Below, piece after piece: positions 1 to 8,249 of a stretch of DNA of 64,000 bases. Each line of letters opens with the position of its first letter. Position 1 is the first letter of the stretch. A model generated the notes under the pieces. The model did not search any database, was not told where the DNA came from, and was given only the letters and a program-made list of their open reading frames with translations. This DNA is from Lachnospiraceae bacterium AM93-12TA (GTDB lineage: Bacteria; Bacillota; Clostridia; Lachnospirales; Lachnospiraceae), in the NCBI GenBank assembly GCA_027698105.1, contig JAQERH010000012.1:4189-68188 (forward strand), read 5' to 3'. The position numbers and the translations under genes are program-made.

Positions 1-168
1 CATAGAGCTTACAATAATAAAATGAAGCATATGACGCTGAAGCATTGTCAGCTCATTGCCGTCATCCGGAACTAAAAAACGCCGTTTCAGCTGGTTGGAC
101 AAAATATTCACCAGCCGGCCTGCACTTTTACAACAGAGCTCACCGCTTTTCTCTGTCTCCGTACACAT
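1..168 (-). CDS. MarR-like regulator, N-terminal fragment cut by window edge
   Basis: A reading frame of 56 codons runs off the left edge. It starts at the ATG at 166-168 behind a strong ribosome binding site (GGAGG, 7 nt spacing). The protein begins MCTETEKSGELCC and ends in the window with LTMLQRHMLHFI, which resembles the first helices of MarR-family winged-helix regulators. A well-formed promoter lies upstream. Only the N-terminus is visible, so the family call is tentative; the target is unknown. Confidence 0.5.
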   Translation of the reverse strand, partial: MCTETEKSGELCCKSAGRLVNILSNQLKRRFLVPDDGNELTMLQRHMLHFIIVSSM

Positions 169-274
169 CTTATCACCTCCGTCTGCGCTGATTCCCAGTC
201 TTTTGTCCCTTTTTTTCCTGGTCTGAGCTGGAAGATTCAGAGCTTTTTTAATAGTTCGCTGCCTAACTTTTAAA

Positions 275-303
275 AGTATAGTCGGAAAATTTTTTATTGT
301 CAA
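275..303 (-). promoter_or_regulatory. Promoter for the left-edge MarR-like gene
   Basis: On the minus strand TTGACA (298-303) and TATACT (275-280) are separated by exactly 17 bp, a near-consensus sigma-A promoter pointing at the gene at 1-168. Confidence 0.7.
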
Positions 304-306
304 GAC

Positions 307-363
307 AAAAAAATGACGGAAAATCCGCGTTTTTTATCTCTTTTCGGCGCGGTTTTTCCGTCT
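307..363 (-). terminator. Rho-independent terminator of the chromate transporter operon
   Basis: The minus strand reads GACGGAAAA..CCGCG, a loop, then CGCGGATTTTCCGTC followed by a T run (307-313). It lies just past the stop codon of the gene at 393-959. Confidence 0.75.
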
Positions 364-392
364 GAATAATACCTTATTTTTTATTGCTTCTT

Positions 393-959
393 TTATATTT
401 TCTGGAATACAATTCCAAGCGCCAGGTTCGCCGCCCCGCACAGGCTCATAACGAGAATGGGGTTCCATTTCCTGAGTCTTAAAAACAGGAAAGCCAGAAG
501 GAACAGCCCTGCGCTGACAAGATTCAGATGTTCAGGCGCTGCTGCCTGGCCGTCAAACACTGCTGTGCCCAGCATGGAAAGTCCCGCCGCAGCTATCAGC
601 GCCACTACGGCAGGGCGCAGAGAAGCCATAATCGCACTGACGAAGGAAGCTCCCTTATATTTATAGTAGAGAAAGGCCAGAAGAGACACAATGATAAACG
701 ACGGGAAAATACATCCTAACGTGGCGCTCGCCGCTCCTAAAAGACCTGCAATTCTGATCCCCACAAAAGTGGCTGCATTAATGGCAATCGGTCCAGGCGT
801 CATCTCTGCAATGGTCACCAGATTGGTAAACTCATCCATAGTCAGCCACCCGCAGGCCTCCACCACCTGGCTCTGAATCAGCGGTATAGCCGCATAGCCT
901 CCGCCCACACTGAACATTCCCACCTTTAAAAAGCTGAAAAACAGCTGTAAATAAATCAC
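393..959 (-). CDS. Chromate transporter family protein, half-size subunit
   Basis: The 188-residue membrane protein carries the CHR-family signature: FxxVGxFSxGGGYAAIP near the N-terminus and a MTPGPIAINAATFVG segment around residues 53-67, followed by about five hydrophobic stretches. Family members of this half length work as pairs of inverted-topology subunits, and the partner lies immediately upstream with a 4-bp ATGA overlap, so the two are translationally coupled. The family exports chromate in some bacteria; in anaerobic Firmicutes the natural substrate is unproven. A terminator follows directly. Confidence 0.85.
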   Translation of the reverse strand: MIYLQLFFSFLKVGMFSVGGGYAAIPLIQSQVVEACGWLTMDEFTNLVTIAEMTPGPIAINAATFVGIRIAGLLGAASATLGCIFPSFIIVSLLAFLYYKYKGASFVSAIMASLRPAVVALIAAAGLSMLGTAVFDGQAAAPEHLNLVSAGLFLLAFLFLRLRKWNPILVMSLCGAANLALGIVFQKI

Positions 960-1585
960 AGAGAGCCCTCCCTTCTTCCGGCTGCCCTGTTCTCAAACAC
1001 AGCCCGCAGAACACCTGCCCCGGCAGCAGCCAGAATAATGTAAATGACATTCACGCCCAGGAAAAAATCAGCGGCAAAAGCTCCTGCCAGAATCACACTC
1101 AAATACAGGCTCTTTTGTCTCATGACGCCCTTTCCCAGATCCCAGGCCACATCCAGAATGACCGCCGCCACGCCTGCCTGCATTCCCTTGAGAGCGAAAG
1201 CCACGAAGAGGTTATCTGCAAGGATGCTGTAAAAAAATGAAATGACGGATAAAATGATCATAGGAGGAAGAATCGTGCCCAGAACTGCTACTGCTGCCCC
1301 GGCAGCTCCACAGACCTTATGTCCTAATAAAATCGCCGCATTGACGGCAATCGCGCCAGGCGATGACTGAGCCAGCGCTGTAAAATCCAGCATTTCCTGT
1401 TCATCGATCCAGTGAAGCCCATCCACAAATTTCCGCTTCATAAAGGTAACAATCACAAAGCCTCCGCCAAAGGTAAAGGCGCTGATATAAAGCATACCCG
1501 AAAACAGAAGCCAAAGCTTCTTCCACTGCGGCTCTGCGGCTTCCCTCCCTGATTTGTGTTCTTCCTCTGATGCTCTCTCTCCCAT
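956..1585 (-). CDS. Chromate transporter family protein, half-size subunit
   Basis: First gene of the two-gene chr operon, 209 residues. I place the start at 1583-1585 (MGERASEEEHK) because AGGAGG lies 6 nt upstream; the longer frame to 1609 has no good site. After a polar 30-residue N-terminus come the CHR hallmarks SAFTFGGGFVIVTFMK and SSPGAIAVNAAILLGHK, then hydrophobic helices. It overlaps the second half-transporter by 4 bp and probably forms a heterodimer with it. The substrate is not settled by sequence. Confidence 0.85.
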   Translation of the reverse strand: MGERASEEEHKSGREAAEPQWKKLWLLFSGMLYISAFTFGGGFVIVTFMKRKFVDGLHWIDEQEMLDFTALAQSSPGAIAVNAAILLGHKVCGAAGAAVAVLGTILPPMIILSVISFFYSILADNLFVAFALKGMQAGVAAVILDVAWDLGKGVMRQKSLYLSVILAGAFAADFFLGVNVIYIILAAAGAGVLRAVFENRAAGRREGSL

Positions 1586-1635
1586 CCTGCTCCTCCTGTC
1601 CGTACACACTTTTTCTGCTTACATCTGCATCCATT

Positions 1636-1664
1636 ATTATATAGAAATTTCAGGTGAAATACAA
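1636..1664 (-). promoter_or_regulatory. Promoter of the chromate transporter operon
   Basis: Minus strand: TTGTAT (1659-1664), 17-bp spacer, TATAAT (1636-1641), about 50 bp upstream of the start at 1585. Confidence 0.6.
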
Positions 1665-1764
1665 TCATTCCCAGGGCAGGAAGAGGGGAAGTTTTCCCCT
1701 TTGGCAAAACTTTCCCATTCTTCCAGTTTTCTCTGTAATATTTCGCTATACACATAACAATCCA

Positions 1765-1793
1765 TTTACTTTTTTAAACTATTTTGATATTAT
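1765..1793 (+). promoter_or_regulatory. Probable promoter of the hydrogenase operon
   Basis: TTTACT (1765-1770), 17-bp spacer, TATTAT (1788-1793). The rest of the 1586-1840 gap is AT-rich and holds no other gene. No Rex-type operator is evident. Confidence 0.45.
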
Positions 1794-1840
1794 TAGTTTA
1801 ATATTCAATTCATATTTCTGACGGAAAGAAAGGAGCTTTC

Positions 1841-3682
1841 ATGAGCAGACTTAGTATTGTGACTACCAGCAGAGCTCAGACCGTTGTGGAGGGACTGTAT
1901 AAGGATCTGGAGCGCCGGATCGTTGCCAGCCCTCCCGGACTCTGCCCGGTAGATTTAACTGCATCATTTCTGAAAATGTGCATGGCACAGACCTGCGGTA
2001 AGTGCGTTCCCTGCCGTATCGGTCTTTCCCAGCTGGACACATTGATGAATGACATTTTAGAGGGACGGGGAACCCTCGATACTCTGAATCTTATTGAGAA
2101 AACAGCAAGGGTTATCTCTGCTTCCGCTGACTGTGCCATCGGCTATGAGGCCGCCAACATGATTTTAAAGGGTCTTTCCGGATTCCGTGAGGACTTTTTA
2201 AGTCATATCGAATCCAACCGCTGTCTCTACCATCTGGATCAGCCGGTACCCTGCGTAGCCCTCTGTCCAGCTGGTGTGGACATTCCAGGCTATGTGGCTC
2301 TGGTAGCGGCAGGACGCTATGCAGACGCAGTGCGCCTGATTCGGAAGGACAATCCATTCCCCACTGCCTGCGCTATGGTATGCGAGCATCCCTGTGAATC
2401 CCGCTGCCGCCGCAGTATGATTGATGGCGCTGTCAATATCCGCGGAATCAAGCTGGCAGCTGTGGACAATGCAGGAATTGTTCCTCCGCCTCCCTGCGCG
2501 CCGTCCACCGGAAAAAGGATTGCCATTATCGGCGGAGGCCCCAGCGGTCTGTCTGCAGCCTACTATCTGCAGCTGATGGGACACCAGACAACTGTCTACG
2601 AAAAGCGATCCAAGCTGGGCGGAATGCTCCTCTATGGCATTCCAAGCTACCGTCTCCCCAGAGAGCGTCTCCAGGAGGATGTAGACGCTATCCTGGCCAC
2701 TGGAGTGGAGGTGAAGACAGATACCGCCGTGGGAAGCGATCCTGGACAGGTTTCCATGGATTTCCTGCGCAAGGAATACGACGCTGTCTACATATCCATC
2801 GGAGCCCACAATGACAAGAAGGTGGGCATTGAGGGCGAGGACGCCGAGGGCGTCATCTCCGCAGTAGAGATGCTCCGCGAGGTAGGACGGGGCCGGATGC
2901 CTGACTTTACCGGCAAGAGGGTCTGCGTCATCGGCGGCGGAAACGTAGCTATGGACGTTACACGCTCTGCCATCCGTCTGGGCGCTTCCCATACTACCAT
3001 TGTATACAGAAGACGAAAAGACGATATGACCGCTCTTCCGGCTGAGGTGGAGGGCGCTGTAGCAGAAGGAGCAGAAATCCTGGAGCTTCACGCACCGGAA
3101 CGGATTGAGACAGATGAAAACGGACATGTAGCAGCCCTCTGGGCTTCCCCGAAGATGATTGGTCTCATCAAAGACGGACGCCCCTCCCCTGCACCCTCAG
3201 GAGAAGCTTCTGTCCGCATTCCCTGCGATATTGTCATTGTAGCCATCGGACAGGGTATTGAGACAAGGCACTTCGAAGATGCCGGTATTCCGATTAAACG
3301 CGGTGTCATCCAGGCAGCTAACTGGAGCGCAGTTGAGCACGCACCTGGTGTATTTGCCGGCGGTGACTGTGTGACAGGACCTGCCACTGTAATCCGGGCG
3401 ATTGCAGCAGGCAAGGTAGCTGCGGCTAATATTGATCAGTATCTGGGCTTTGACCACACGATCCGTGTAGATGTGGAAATTCCAGAGGCAGATTTCTCCG
3501 ACCGTCCGCCCTGCGGCCGCGTAAACATGAGAGAGAGAGATGCCAATGAAAGAAAGCATGACTTTGATCTGGCAGAATGCCCAATGACCTTAAAAGAAGC
3601 GGATCAGGAGGCTCACCGATGCCTGCGCTGCGACCGCTTTGGATATGGAAACTTTAAAGGAGGCAGGACAACAGAATGGTAA
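1841..3682 (+). CDS. NuoF-like [4Fe-4S] / GltD-like flavoprotein fusion, hydrogenase partner
   Basis: A 613-residue soluble oxidoreductase. Residues 1-110 match only the C-terminal iron-sulfur part of NuoF/HydB (CGKCVPCR at 52-59 plus C98); the FMN/NADH-binding part of NuoF is absent. From about 128 it is GltD-like: a cysteine-rich [4Fe-4S] region (CVALCPAG; CEHPCESRC), an FAD-binding GGGPSG motif near 230 and an NAD(P)-binding GGGNVAMD motif near 368. Start: AAGGAG 5 nt upstream of ATG. Its last 7 bp overlap the hydrogenase gene, implying coupled translation and a complex that links NAD(P)H to H2. GltD-linked [FeFe] hydrogenases are known in Clostridia; whether this one bifurcates electrons is not visible. 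Confidence 0.85.
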   Translation: MSRLSIVTTSRAQTVVEGLYKDLERRIVASPPGLCPVDLTASFLKMCMAQTCGKCVPCRIGLSQLDTLMNDILEGRGTLDTLNLIEKTARVISASADCAIGYEAANMILKGLSGFREDFLSHIESNRCLYHLDQPVPCVALCPAGVDIPGYVALVAAGRYADAVRLIRKDNPFPTACAMVCEHPCESRCRRSMIDGAVNIRGIKLAAVDNAGIVPPPPCAPSTGKRIAIIGGGPSGLSAAYYLQLMGHQTTVYEKRSKLGGMLLYGIPSYRLPRERLQEDVDAILATGVEVKTDTAVGSDPGQVSMDFLRKEYDAVYISIGAHNDKKVGIEGEDAEGVISAVEMLREVGRGRMPDFTGKRVCVIGGGNVAMDVTRSAIRLGASHTTIVYRRRKDDMTALPAEVEGAVAEGAEILELHAPERIETDENGHVAALWASPKMIGLIKDGRPSPAPSGEASVRIPCDIVIVAIGQGIETRHFEDAGIPIKRGVIQAANWSAVEHAPGVFAGGDCVTGPATVIRAIAAGKVAAANIDQYLGFDHTIRVDVEIPEADFSDRPPCGRVNMRERDANERKHDFDLAECPMTLKEADQEAHRCLRCDRFGYGNFKGGRTTEW

Positions 3683-5430
3683 ATTTAACAATTAATAAAC
3701 AGCATGTCTGCGTCCCGGAGGGAACCACCATCCTTGAGGCCGCCAGACAGATTGGAATTAAAATTCCCACTCTTTGCTATTTAAAGGATATCAATGAGAT
3801 CGGCGCCTGCCGTGTCTGTATCGTAGAAGTAGCCGGAATCAGCCGTCTTGTTACCTCCTGCAACACACTGGTAACAGAGGGAATGGAAGTTATTACAAAC
3901 AGCGCCCGTGTCCGGGAAGCCAGAAAAACTAATGTAGAGCTGATTCTCTCTCAGCACCATACAGAATGCCCTACCTGCGTTCGAAGCGGAAACTGCTCCC
4001 TGCAGAAAATCGCCAACGATCTGAATCTGGTTTCCAACGAGTACCCGATCCGCTACGCAAAGACGAAATGGACCTCCACCTTCCCTCTTGTAAGGGATGC
4101 CGGTAAGTGTATTAAATGTATGCGCTGCGTCCAGATCTGTGATAAAGTTCAGAGCCTGAATGTATGGGATATTTCCAATACAGGCTCCCGCACAACGGTA
4201 GACGTTTCCATGGGACGGGAAATTAAGATGTCCGACTGTTCCCTCTGCGGCCAGTGTATTACCCACTGCCCTACCGGAGCTCTCCAGGAGCGGGACGATG
4301 TCTCCAGAATTTTTGATATCCACGGTGATCTCAGCAATCCTGATAAAATCACAGTGGTTCAGATTGCCCCTGCTGTCCGTGCCGCGTGGGGAGAAGAGTT
4401 CGGCCTTTCCAGAGACTTTGCCACAGACAAACGAATGGTAGCCGCTCTTCGCCGCATGGGCTTTGACTATATTTTCGATACCACCTTCAGTGCGGATTTA
4501 ACCATTATGGAGGAAGGCAGCGAGCTGTTAGAGCGTTTAAACCACAGGGAAGACTACAAATGGCCTATGTTTACCTCCTGCTGCCCAGGCTGGGTGCGGT
4601 TCCTGAAATCACAATATCCTGATATGACGGATCAGTTATCCACAGCCAAGTCACCTCAGCAGATGTTCGGCGCTGTAACTAAGAGCTACTTCGCCGCCCG
4701 GCTGGGTGTAGATCCGGACAGTGTCACCTGTATTTCCATCATGCCCTGCGTAGCGAAAAAGCAGGAGGCAGATCTGCCCACCATGTATGACAATGGCATA
4801 AACGGCGGTATTAAAGACGTGGATTACGTACTGACCACCAGGGAAATCTGCCGTCTCATCAAAGCAGAGCAGATCGATGTAGCCTCTCTTCCTGAGGAAG
4901 AATTTGACTCCCCGTTAGGGGAAGGTTCCGGAGCCGGTGTCATTTTCGGCGCCACGGGAGGAGTCATGGAGGCAGCCCTGAGAACCAGCTACAGCATTGT
5001 AACCGGCAAAAATCCAAAGCCGGACGCTTTCTCCAATGTGCGGGGTATGGACGGCTGGAAGGAAGCAGAGTTTAAGCTGGGAGGCACGATTCTCAAGACA
5101 GCTGTAGCCAGCGGCCTGGGAAATACGCGAAAGCTTATCACTGCTCTTCAAAAAGGAGAGGTCAGCTATGATTTCGTAGAGATTATGGCCTGTCCCGGCG
5201 GCTGCGCCGGAGGCGGCGGACAGCCGATTCACGATGGACAGGAGCTGGCCGAGCAGAGAAGCTCCAAGCTCTATGCCATGGATCAGAAAAATGCAGTCCG
5301 CTTCTCCCATGAAAATGAAGAGGTAAAAGAGCTGTACAAGAATTATTTTGGAAAACCAGGATCTCACCTGGCCCATAAACTGCTCCACACTGACCACAAT
5401 GGCTGGGATATGCCGTTTGGAGGCAAATAA
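3676..5430 (+). CDS. [FeFe] hydrogenase catalytic subunit, group A modular type
   Basis: 584 residues, with all modules of a clostridial HydA/HndD-type enzyme: an N-terminal [2Fe-2S] domain (C34, C45, C48, C62), a His-Cys3 cluster (HHTEC..C..C, 94-107), two [4Fe-4S] clusters (C145-C155 and C188-C198) and the H-cluster domain with motif 1 TSCCPGW (300-306), motif 2 MPC (356-358) and motif 3 MACPGGCAGGGGQP (504-517). All ligands are present, so it should be active in H2 evolution or uptake in the cytoplasm. The small C-terminal domain is retained. It overlaps the upstream GltD-like partner by 7 bp. No maturase genes (hydE/F/G) lie in the window. Confidence 0.93.
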   Translation: MVNLTINKQHVCVPEGTTILEAARQIGIKIPTLCYLKDINEIGACRVCIVEVAGISRLVTSCNTLVTEGMEVITNSARVREARKTNVELILSQHHTECPTCVRSGNCSLQKIANDLNLVSNEYPIRYAKTKWTSTFPLVRDAGKCIKCMRCVQICDKVQSLNVWDISNTGSRTTVDVSMGREIKMSDCSLCGQCITHCPTGALQERDDVSRIFDIHGDLSNPDKITVVQIAPAVRAAWGEEFGLSRDFATDKRMVAALRRMGFDYIFDTTFSADLTIMEEGSELLERLNHREDYKWPMFTSCCPGWVRFLKSQYPDMTDQLSTAKSPQQMFGAVTKSYFAARLGVDPDSVTCISIMPCVAKKQEADLPTMYDNGINGGIKDVDYVLTTREICRLIKAEQIDVASLPEEEFDSPLGEGSGAGVIFGATGGVMEAALRTSYSIVTGKNPKPDAFSNVRGMDGWKEAEFKLGGTILKTAVASGLGNTRKLITALQKGEVSYDFVEIMACPGGCAGGGGQPIHDGQELAEQRSSKLYAMDQKNAVRFSHENEEVKELYKNYFGKPGSHLAHKLLHTDHNGWDMPFGGK

Positions 5431-5440
5431 AAAGACATAA

Positions 5441-5607
5441 AATCGGCAGGTCTGCTATGATAAGCTGCGTTTTCTGCTCGGTTCACGCACCCTTTATCCG
5501 TCATCCGCGAAAACTCGCCTTTCGGCTCAAACATTTCGCTCTGTGACGGAAATTAGCGTAAACCTCCCTGCGAAAGCCTCGCTGTCATCATACCAGACCT
5601 GCCGATT
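5441..5607. repeat. Long interrupted palindromic element downstream of the hydrogenase
   Basis: AATCGGCAGGTCTG (5441-5454) recurs inverted at 5594-5607. After a single mismatch the arms continue with TATGAT (5456-5461) and ATCATA (5587-5592), giving 20 pairs in 21. Inside lies a second inverted pair, CCGTCA (5499-5504) and TGACGG (5544-5549). The right arm is followed by a short T tract, so the transcript could end here. The roughly 165-bp unit has no convincing ORF and looks like a folded intergenic repeat. Confidence 0.55.
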
Positions 5608-5632
5608 CTGTTTTAAACTCCGATACAAAAAA

Positions 5633-6142
5633 TTAATCTTCCCTTACCAGCACCGCCTCGATGCTTCCAATATACATGGTATGATAATTTTTATCTGCAT
5701 ACCACTTCTCGTCATTCTCCTGAACATCAAAGCCCTCCGGCCCCATATACTGGTGATACTGCTTACGGCAGACAAAAATCATCTTCGCCTCCTCAAAGGC
5801 TGTCGTCCCGTCCACCTCCATGGGCGTCAGACCAGCTTCCTGAATCTTGTTCCTGTCTCTTCCGGAAACTGTTCCACACAGGTTCAGAGCCGGGCGGAAG
5901 GACTCGTCAAATACAGACAGGGTAAACAGATCTTCTCTGTCCACAAACTCCTTCGTGTAGCGTGACTGACGGATGTAAGCAGTCGCAGACGGCTTTCCCC
6001 AAATCACACCCAGACCGCCCCAGCTGGCAGTCATGGTATTGCACTCTTTCTCAGTTCCTGCTGTAATGAGCAGCCAGTCCTTTCCAATAACAGTAAATGG
6101 ATTCACAGACAGCTCCTCTGGTTTCACACGTTTAAACGGCAT
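5633..6142 (-). CDS. Flavin reductase-like FMN-binding split-barrel protein
   Basis: 169 residues. The segment NPFTVIGKDWLLITAG..NTMTASWGGLGV and the later IRQSRYTKEFV are typical of the flavin reductase-like domain family, which binds FMN and reduces flavin, Fe(III) or other acceptors with NAD(P)H. Start: GGGGAGG about 8 nt before ATG. It faces the hydrogenase operon convergently and precedes a DUF1700 gene in the same direction. The physiological partner cannot be told from sequence. Confidence 0.8.
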   Translation of the reverse strand: MPFKRVKPEELSVNPFTVIGKDWLLITAGTEKECNTMTASWGGLGVIWGKPSATAYIRQSRYTKEFVDREDLFTLSVFDESFRPALNLCGTVSGRDRNKIQEAGLTPMEVDGTTAFEEAKMIFVCRKQYHQYMGPEGFDVQENDEKWYADKNYHTMYIGSIEAVLVRED

Positions 6143-6185
6143 CTTCTTATTCCTCCCCTATTTCTTATTAAGCTCAGTCAGGCTC

Positions 6186-6671
6186 TTATCTTCCCCTCAT
6201 ATTTCTGAACAGGGACACAATCAACAGTCCAATTAAAATCGGTGTCGCAAAGCGGAATAAAATAGCAAAAATTCCGCCTACCACTGACAGCACGGTAAAC
6301 AGCACCAGACACAAAACTGCGATAATCAGAAGCTTCCAATACCATTTATTCAGGTTCACATAGTGAAATCCAGAATATCCGCTCTGGCCTGAGCTATAGC
6401 TTCCGGATGAACGGTCTGTACCTGCATAACCTCCGGAGGAAGCACTTTCTTCGCTCTCATAGCTGCCGGATCCCCCGCTGGTATCGATAATCGTTCTGGC
6501 AATCAGCCTGGGGCTTCCAATCTCCTCTGTCACCTCTGCCTCTGAACGCCCCTTGGACGTCTCCTGGGAAATGTAGTTATCATAGTAGCGGAGGTTTTCC
6601 GATATAAGTTCAGGGGAAACCTCTCCTCTCAGGGCAGCCTCCAGCTCCTTTAAAAATTCTGTTTTCTTCAT
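6186..6671 (-). CDS. DUF1700 (HAAS-type) membrane protein
   Basis: 161 residues when started at MKKTEFLKELEAAL, behind AGGAG; an upstream in-frame ATG at 6722 has no comparable site. Residues 1-60 form the helical DUF1700/HAAS domain (LISENLRYYDNYISQE..EEIGSPRLIARTII). A Gly/Ser/Tyr-rich linker (about 62-105) leads to two C-terminal transmembrane helices. Such proteins usually pair with a PadR-family regulator and act in membrane-stress signalling; no PadR gene is adjacent here. Confidence 0.75.
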   Translation of the reverse strand: MKKTEFLKELEAALRGEVSPELISENLRYYDNYISQETSKGRSEAEVTEEIGSPRLIARTIIDTSGGSGSYESEESASSGGYAGTDRSSGSYSSGQSGYSGFHYVNLNKWYWKLLIIAVLCLVLFTVLSVVGGIFAILFRFATPILIGLLIVSLFRNMRGR

Positions 6672-6829
6672 ATAAATTGTATCTCCTAAATGATATCCTG
6701 CGTTTTTCCTTATGCGCTCCATCCAGTTGATTTTCTGACAGGATTATAGTACCATATTATCATAAAAAAAGAAAGTTTCTTCACAATAAACGCCAGGCAG
6801 ATTGTAACAGTTCTTAAGGAGGAAATATT

Positions 6830-7681
6830 ATGACCCATATGAATGAATCCAGCCTTCCCAGCGAACAGCTGTATGTATTCGGCACAGGAAATGCCGCTGT
6901 CACCCGCTGCTATAATACCTGTTTTGCCCTCCGGACCGAAGATCCCCAGTCCGGCCAGACTGAATTTTTCATGGTCGACGCTGGAGGCGGAAATGGTATT
7001 CTGGGCATCCTGGAACAGATGCAGGTTCCCCTTTCACAGATTCACCACATTTTCGTCACCCATGAGCACACAGACCATATTCTTGGTATTGTCTGGATGG
7101 TGCGTATGATCGGAACCCAGATGAAAAAAGGCGCTTACCAGGGAACCCTCTCTATCTACTGCCATGACGGTCTTCTGGAAACCATCCGGACGCTCTGCCG
7201 CCTGACACTTCAGAAGAAGTTTTACGATCTCATTGGCACGCAGATTCTTCTCATCCCTGTGGCAGATGGGGAAACACGGGACATTCTCAGTTACCCTGTT
7301 ACCTTTTTTGACATTCACTCCACCAAAGCCCGTCAGTTCGGCTTTACTACCGTGCTTAAAAACGGTAAGAAATTTACCTGCACCGGAGACGAGCCGTTTC
7401 AGGAGCTGTGTCTTCCCTATGTCAAAGACAGCTCCTGGCTCCTCCACGAGGCATTCTGTCTCTACAGCCAGAGAGAGCAGTTCCATCCCTATGAAAAGCA
7501 TCACAGCACCGTCCGTGAGGCCTGTCAGCTGGCGGAACAGCTTTCCATCCCTAATCTGGTGCTCTGGCACACAGAGGACAAAAATCTTTCTGAGAGAAAG
7601 CGCCTTTATACAGAAGAGGGCACAGAATATTATTCCGGCCGCCTAATGGTTCCAGATGACGGAGAGATTATTCTGCTGTAG
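6830..7681 (+). CDS. Metallo-beta-lactamase fold hydrolase
   Basis: 283 residues with the MBL metal-binding signature HEHTDH in FVTHEHTDHILG near residue 77, a glycine-rich strand turn (DAGGGNG) before it, and later conserved D and H positions (CTGDEP; LHEAF; HHSTVREA). The layout resembles ribonuclease Z/arylsulfatase-type members rather than beta-lactamases. Start: AAGGAGG 7 nt before ATG. Its end overlaps the convergent thioesterase gene by 14 bp. The substrate is unknown. Confidence 0.8.
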   Translation: MTHMNESSLPSEQLYVFGTGNAAVTRCYNTCFALRTEDPQSGQTEFFMVDAGGGNGILGILEQMQVPLSQIHHIFVTHEHTDHILGIVWMVRMIGTQMKKGAYQGTLSIYCHDGLLETIRTLCRLTLQKKFYDLIGTQILLIPVADGETRDILSYPVTFFDIHSTKARQFGFTTVLKNGKKFTCTGDEPFQELCLPYVKDSSWLLHEAFCLYSQREQFHPYEKHHSTVREACQLAEQLSIPNLVLWHTEDKNLSERKRLYTEEGTEYYSGRLMVPDDGEIILL

Positions 7682-8090
7682 GAATTCTGTTTTCCTGTTC
7701 CAGATGATAGAATGTCATGGTAGTAGCTGCAATCAGCTCATTCCTGTCGTCAAACACCTGGCAGTCACAGACGGAAAAGGTCTTTCCGTGCTTTACTACC
7801 CTGGCCTCAGCCGTGATGATTCCCTCTGGCTTTCCAGGCCGTAAAAACTGGATATTTCCGTTGACTGTAGTGACACGGCAGCCGTATCCTATAACAGCGC
7901 TTCCTGACACAGTGTCCGCCAGGGAAAACAGGCAGCCTCCATGGATAATTCCCAGGGGATTCAGATGAAGCTTTTCTGCCTTCATCTCTCCCTTGGCCCA
8001 TCCCTCTCCTCTCTCTACAATTCTAATTCCCAGAGCAGTTCTGAAATTTAGCTCCTCTGTCTTCTGATTGTTCTGATTCAAACCTTCCAT
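7668..8090 (-). CDS. PaaI-family hotdog-fold thioesterase
   Basis: 140 residues. The motif LNPLGIIHGGCLFSLADT is the catalytic/substrate pocket signature of PaaI-type acyl-CoA thioesterases, followed by strand-rich hotdog-fold segments ending in a KTFSVCDCQVFDD strand. Start: AAGGAAGG 7 nt before ATG. Tail-to-tail 14-bp overlap with the MBL gene. The acyl-CoA substrate is not predictable. Confidence 0.85.
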   Translation of the reverse strand: MEGLNQNNQKTEELNFRTALGIRIVERGEGWAKGEMKAEKLHLNPLGIIHGGCLFSLADTVSGSAVIGYGCRVTTVNGNIQFLRPGKPEGIITAEARVVKHGKTFSVCDCQVFDDRNELIAATTMTFYHLEQENRIPTAE

Positions 8091-8249
8091 CTTTCCTTCC
8101 TTTCTGTACTTTTATACTCTGATTCTGAGAAAATTTCTCTTCTGCCACTCATTCTTCCTGCCCTGCCTGTCATAACCGGCTTCCTGTCCTCATATGATCT
8201 GAATAAGCATATTCCGCCGTTTGTCCGGCGTATGATTGGAGGGTTCTCT

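Noticed and set aside
1601..1755. Additional small gene upstream of the chromate operon
   Set aside because: The frame overlaps the promoter with TTGTAT-17-TATAAT and lacks any start signal.
2198..3127. 309-codon open frame antisense to the GltD-like gene
   Set aside because: It lies fully inside a gene with clear FAD and NAD motifs, has no ribosome binding site and no recognisable domain; it results from codon bias.
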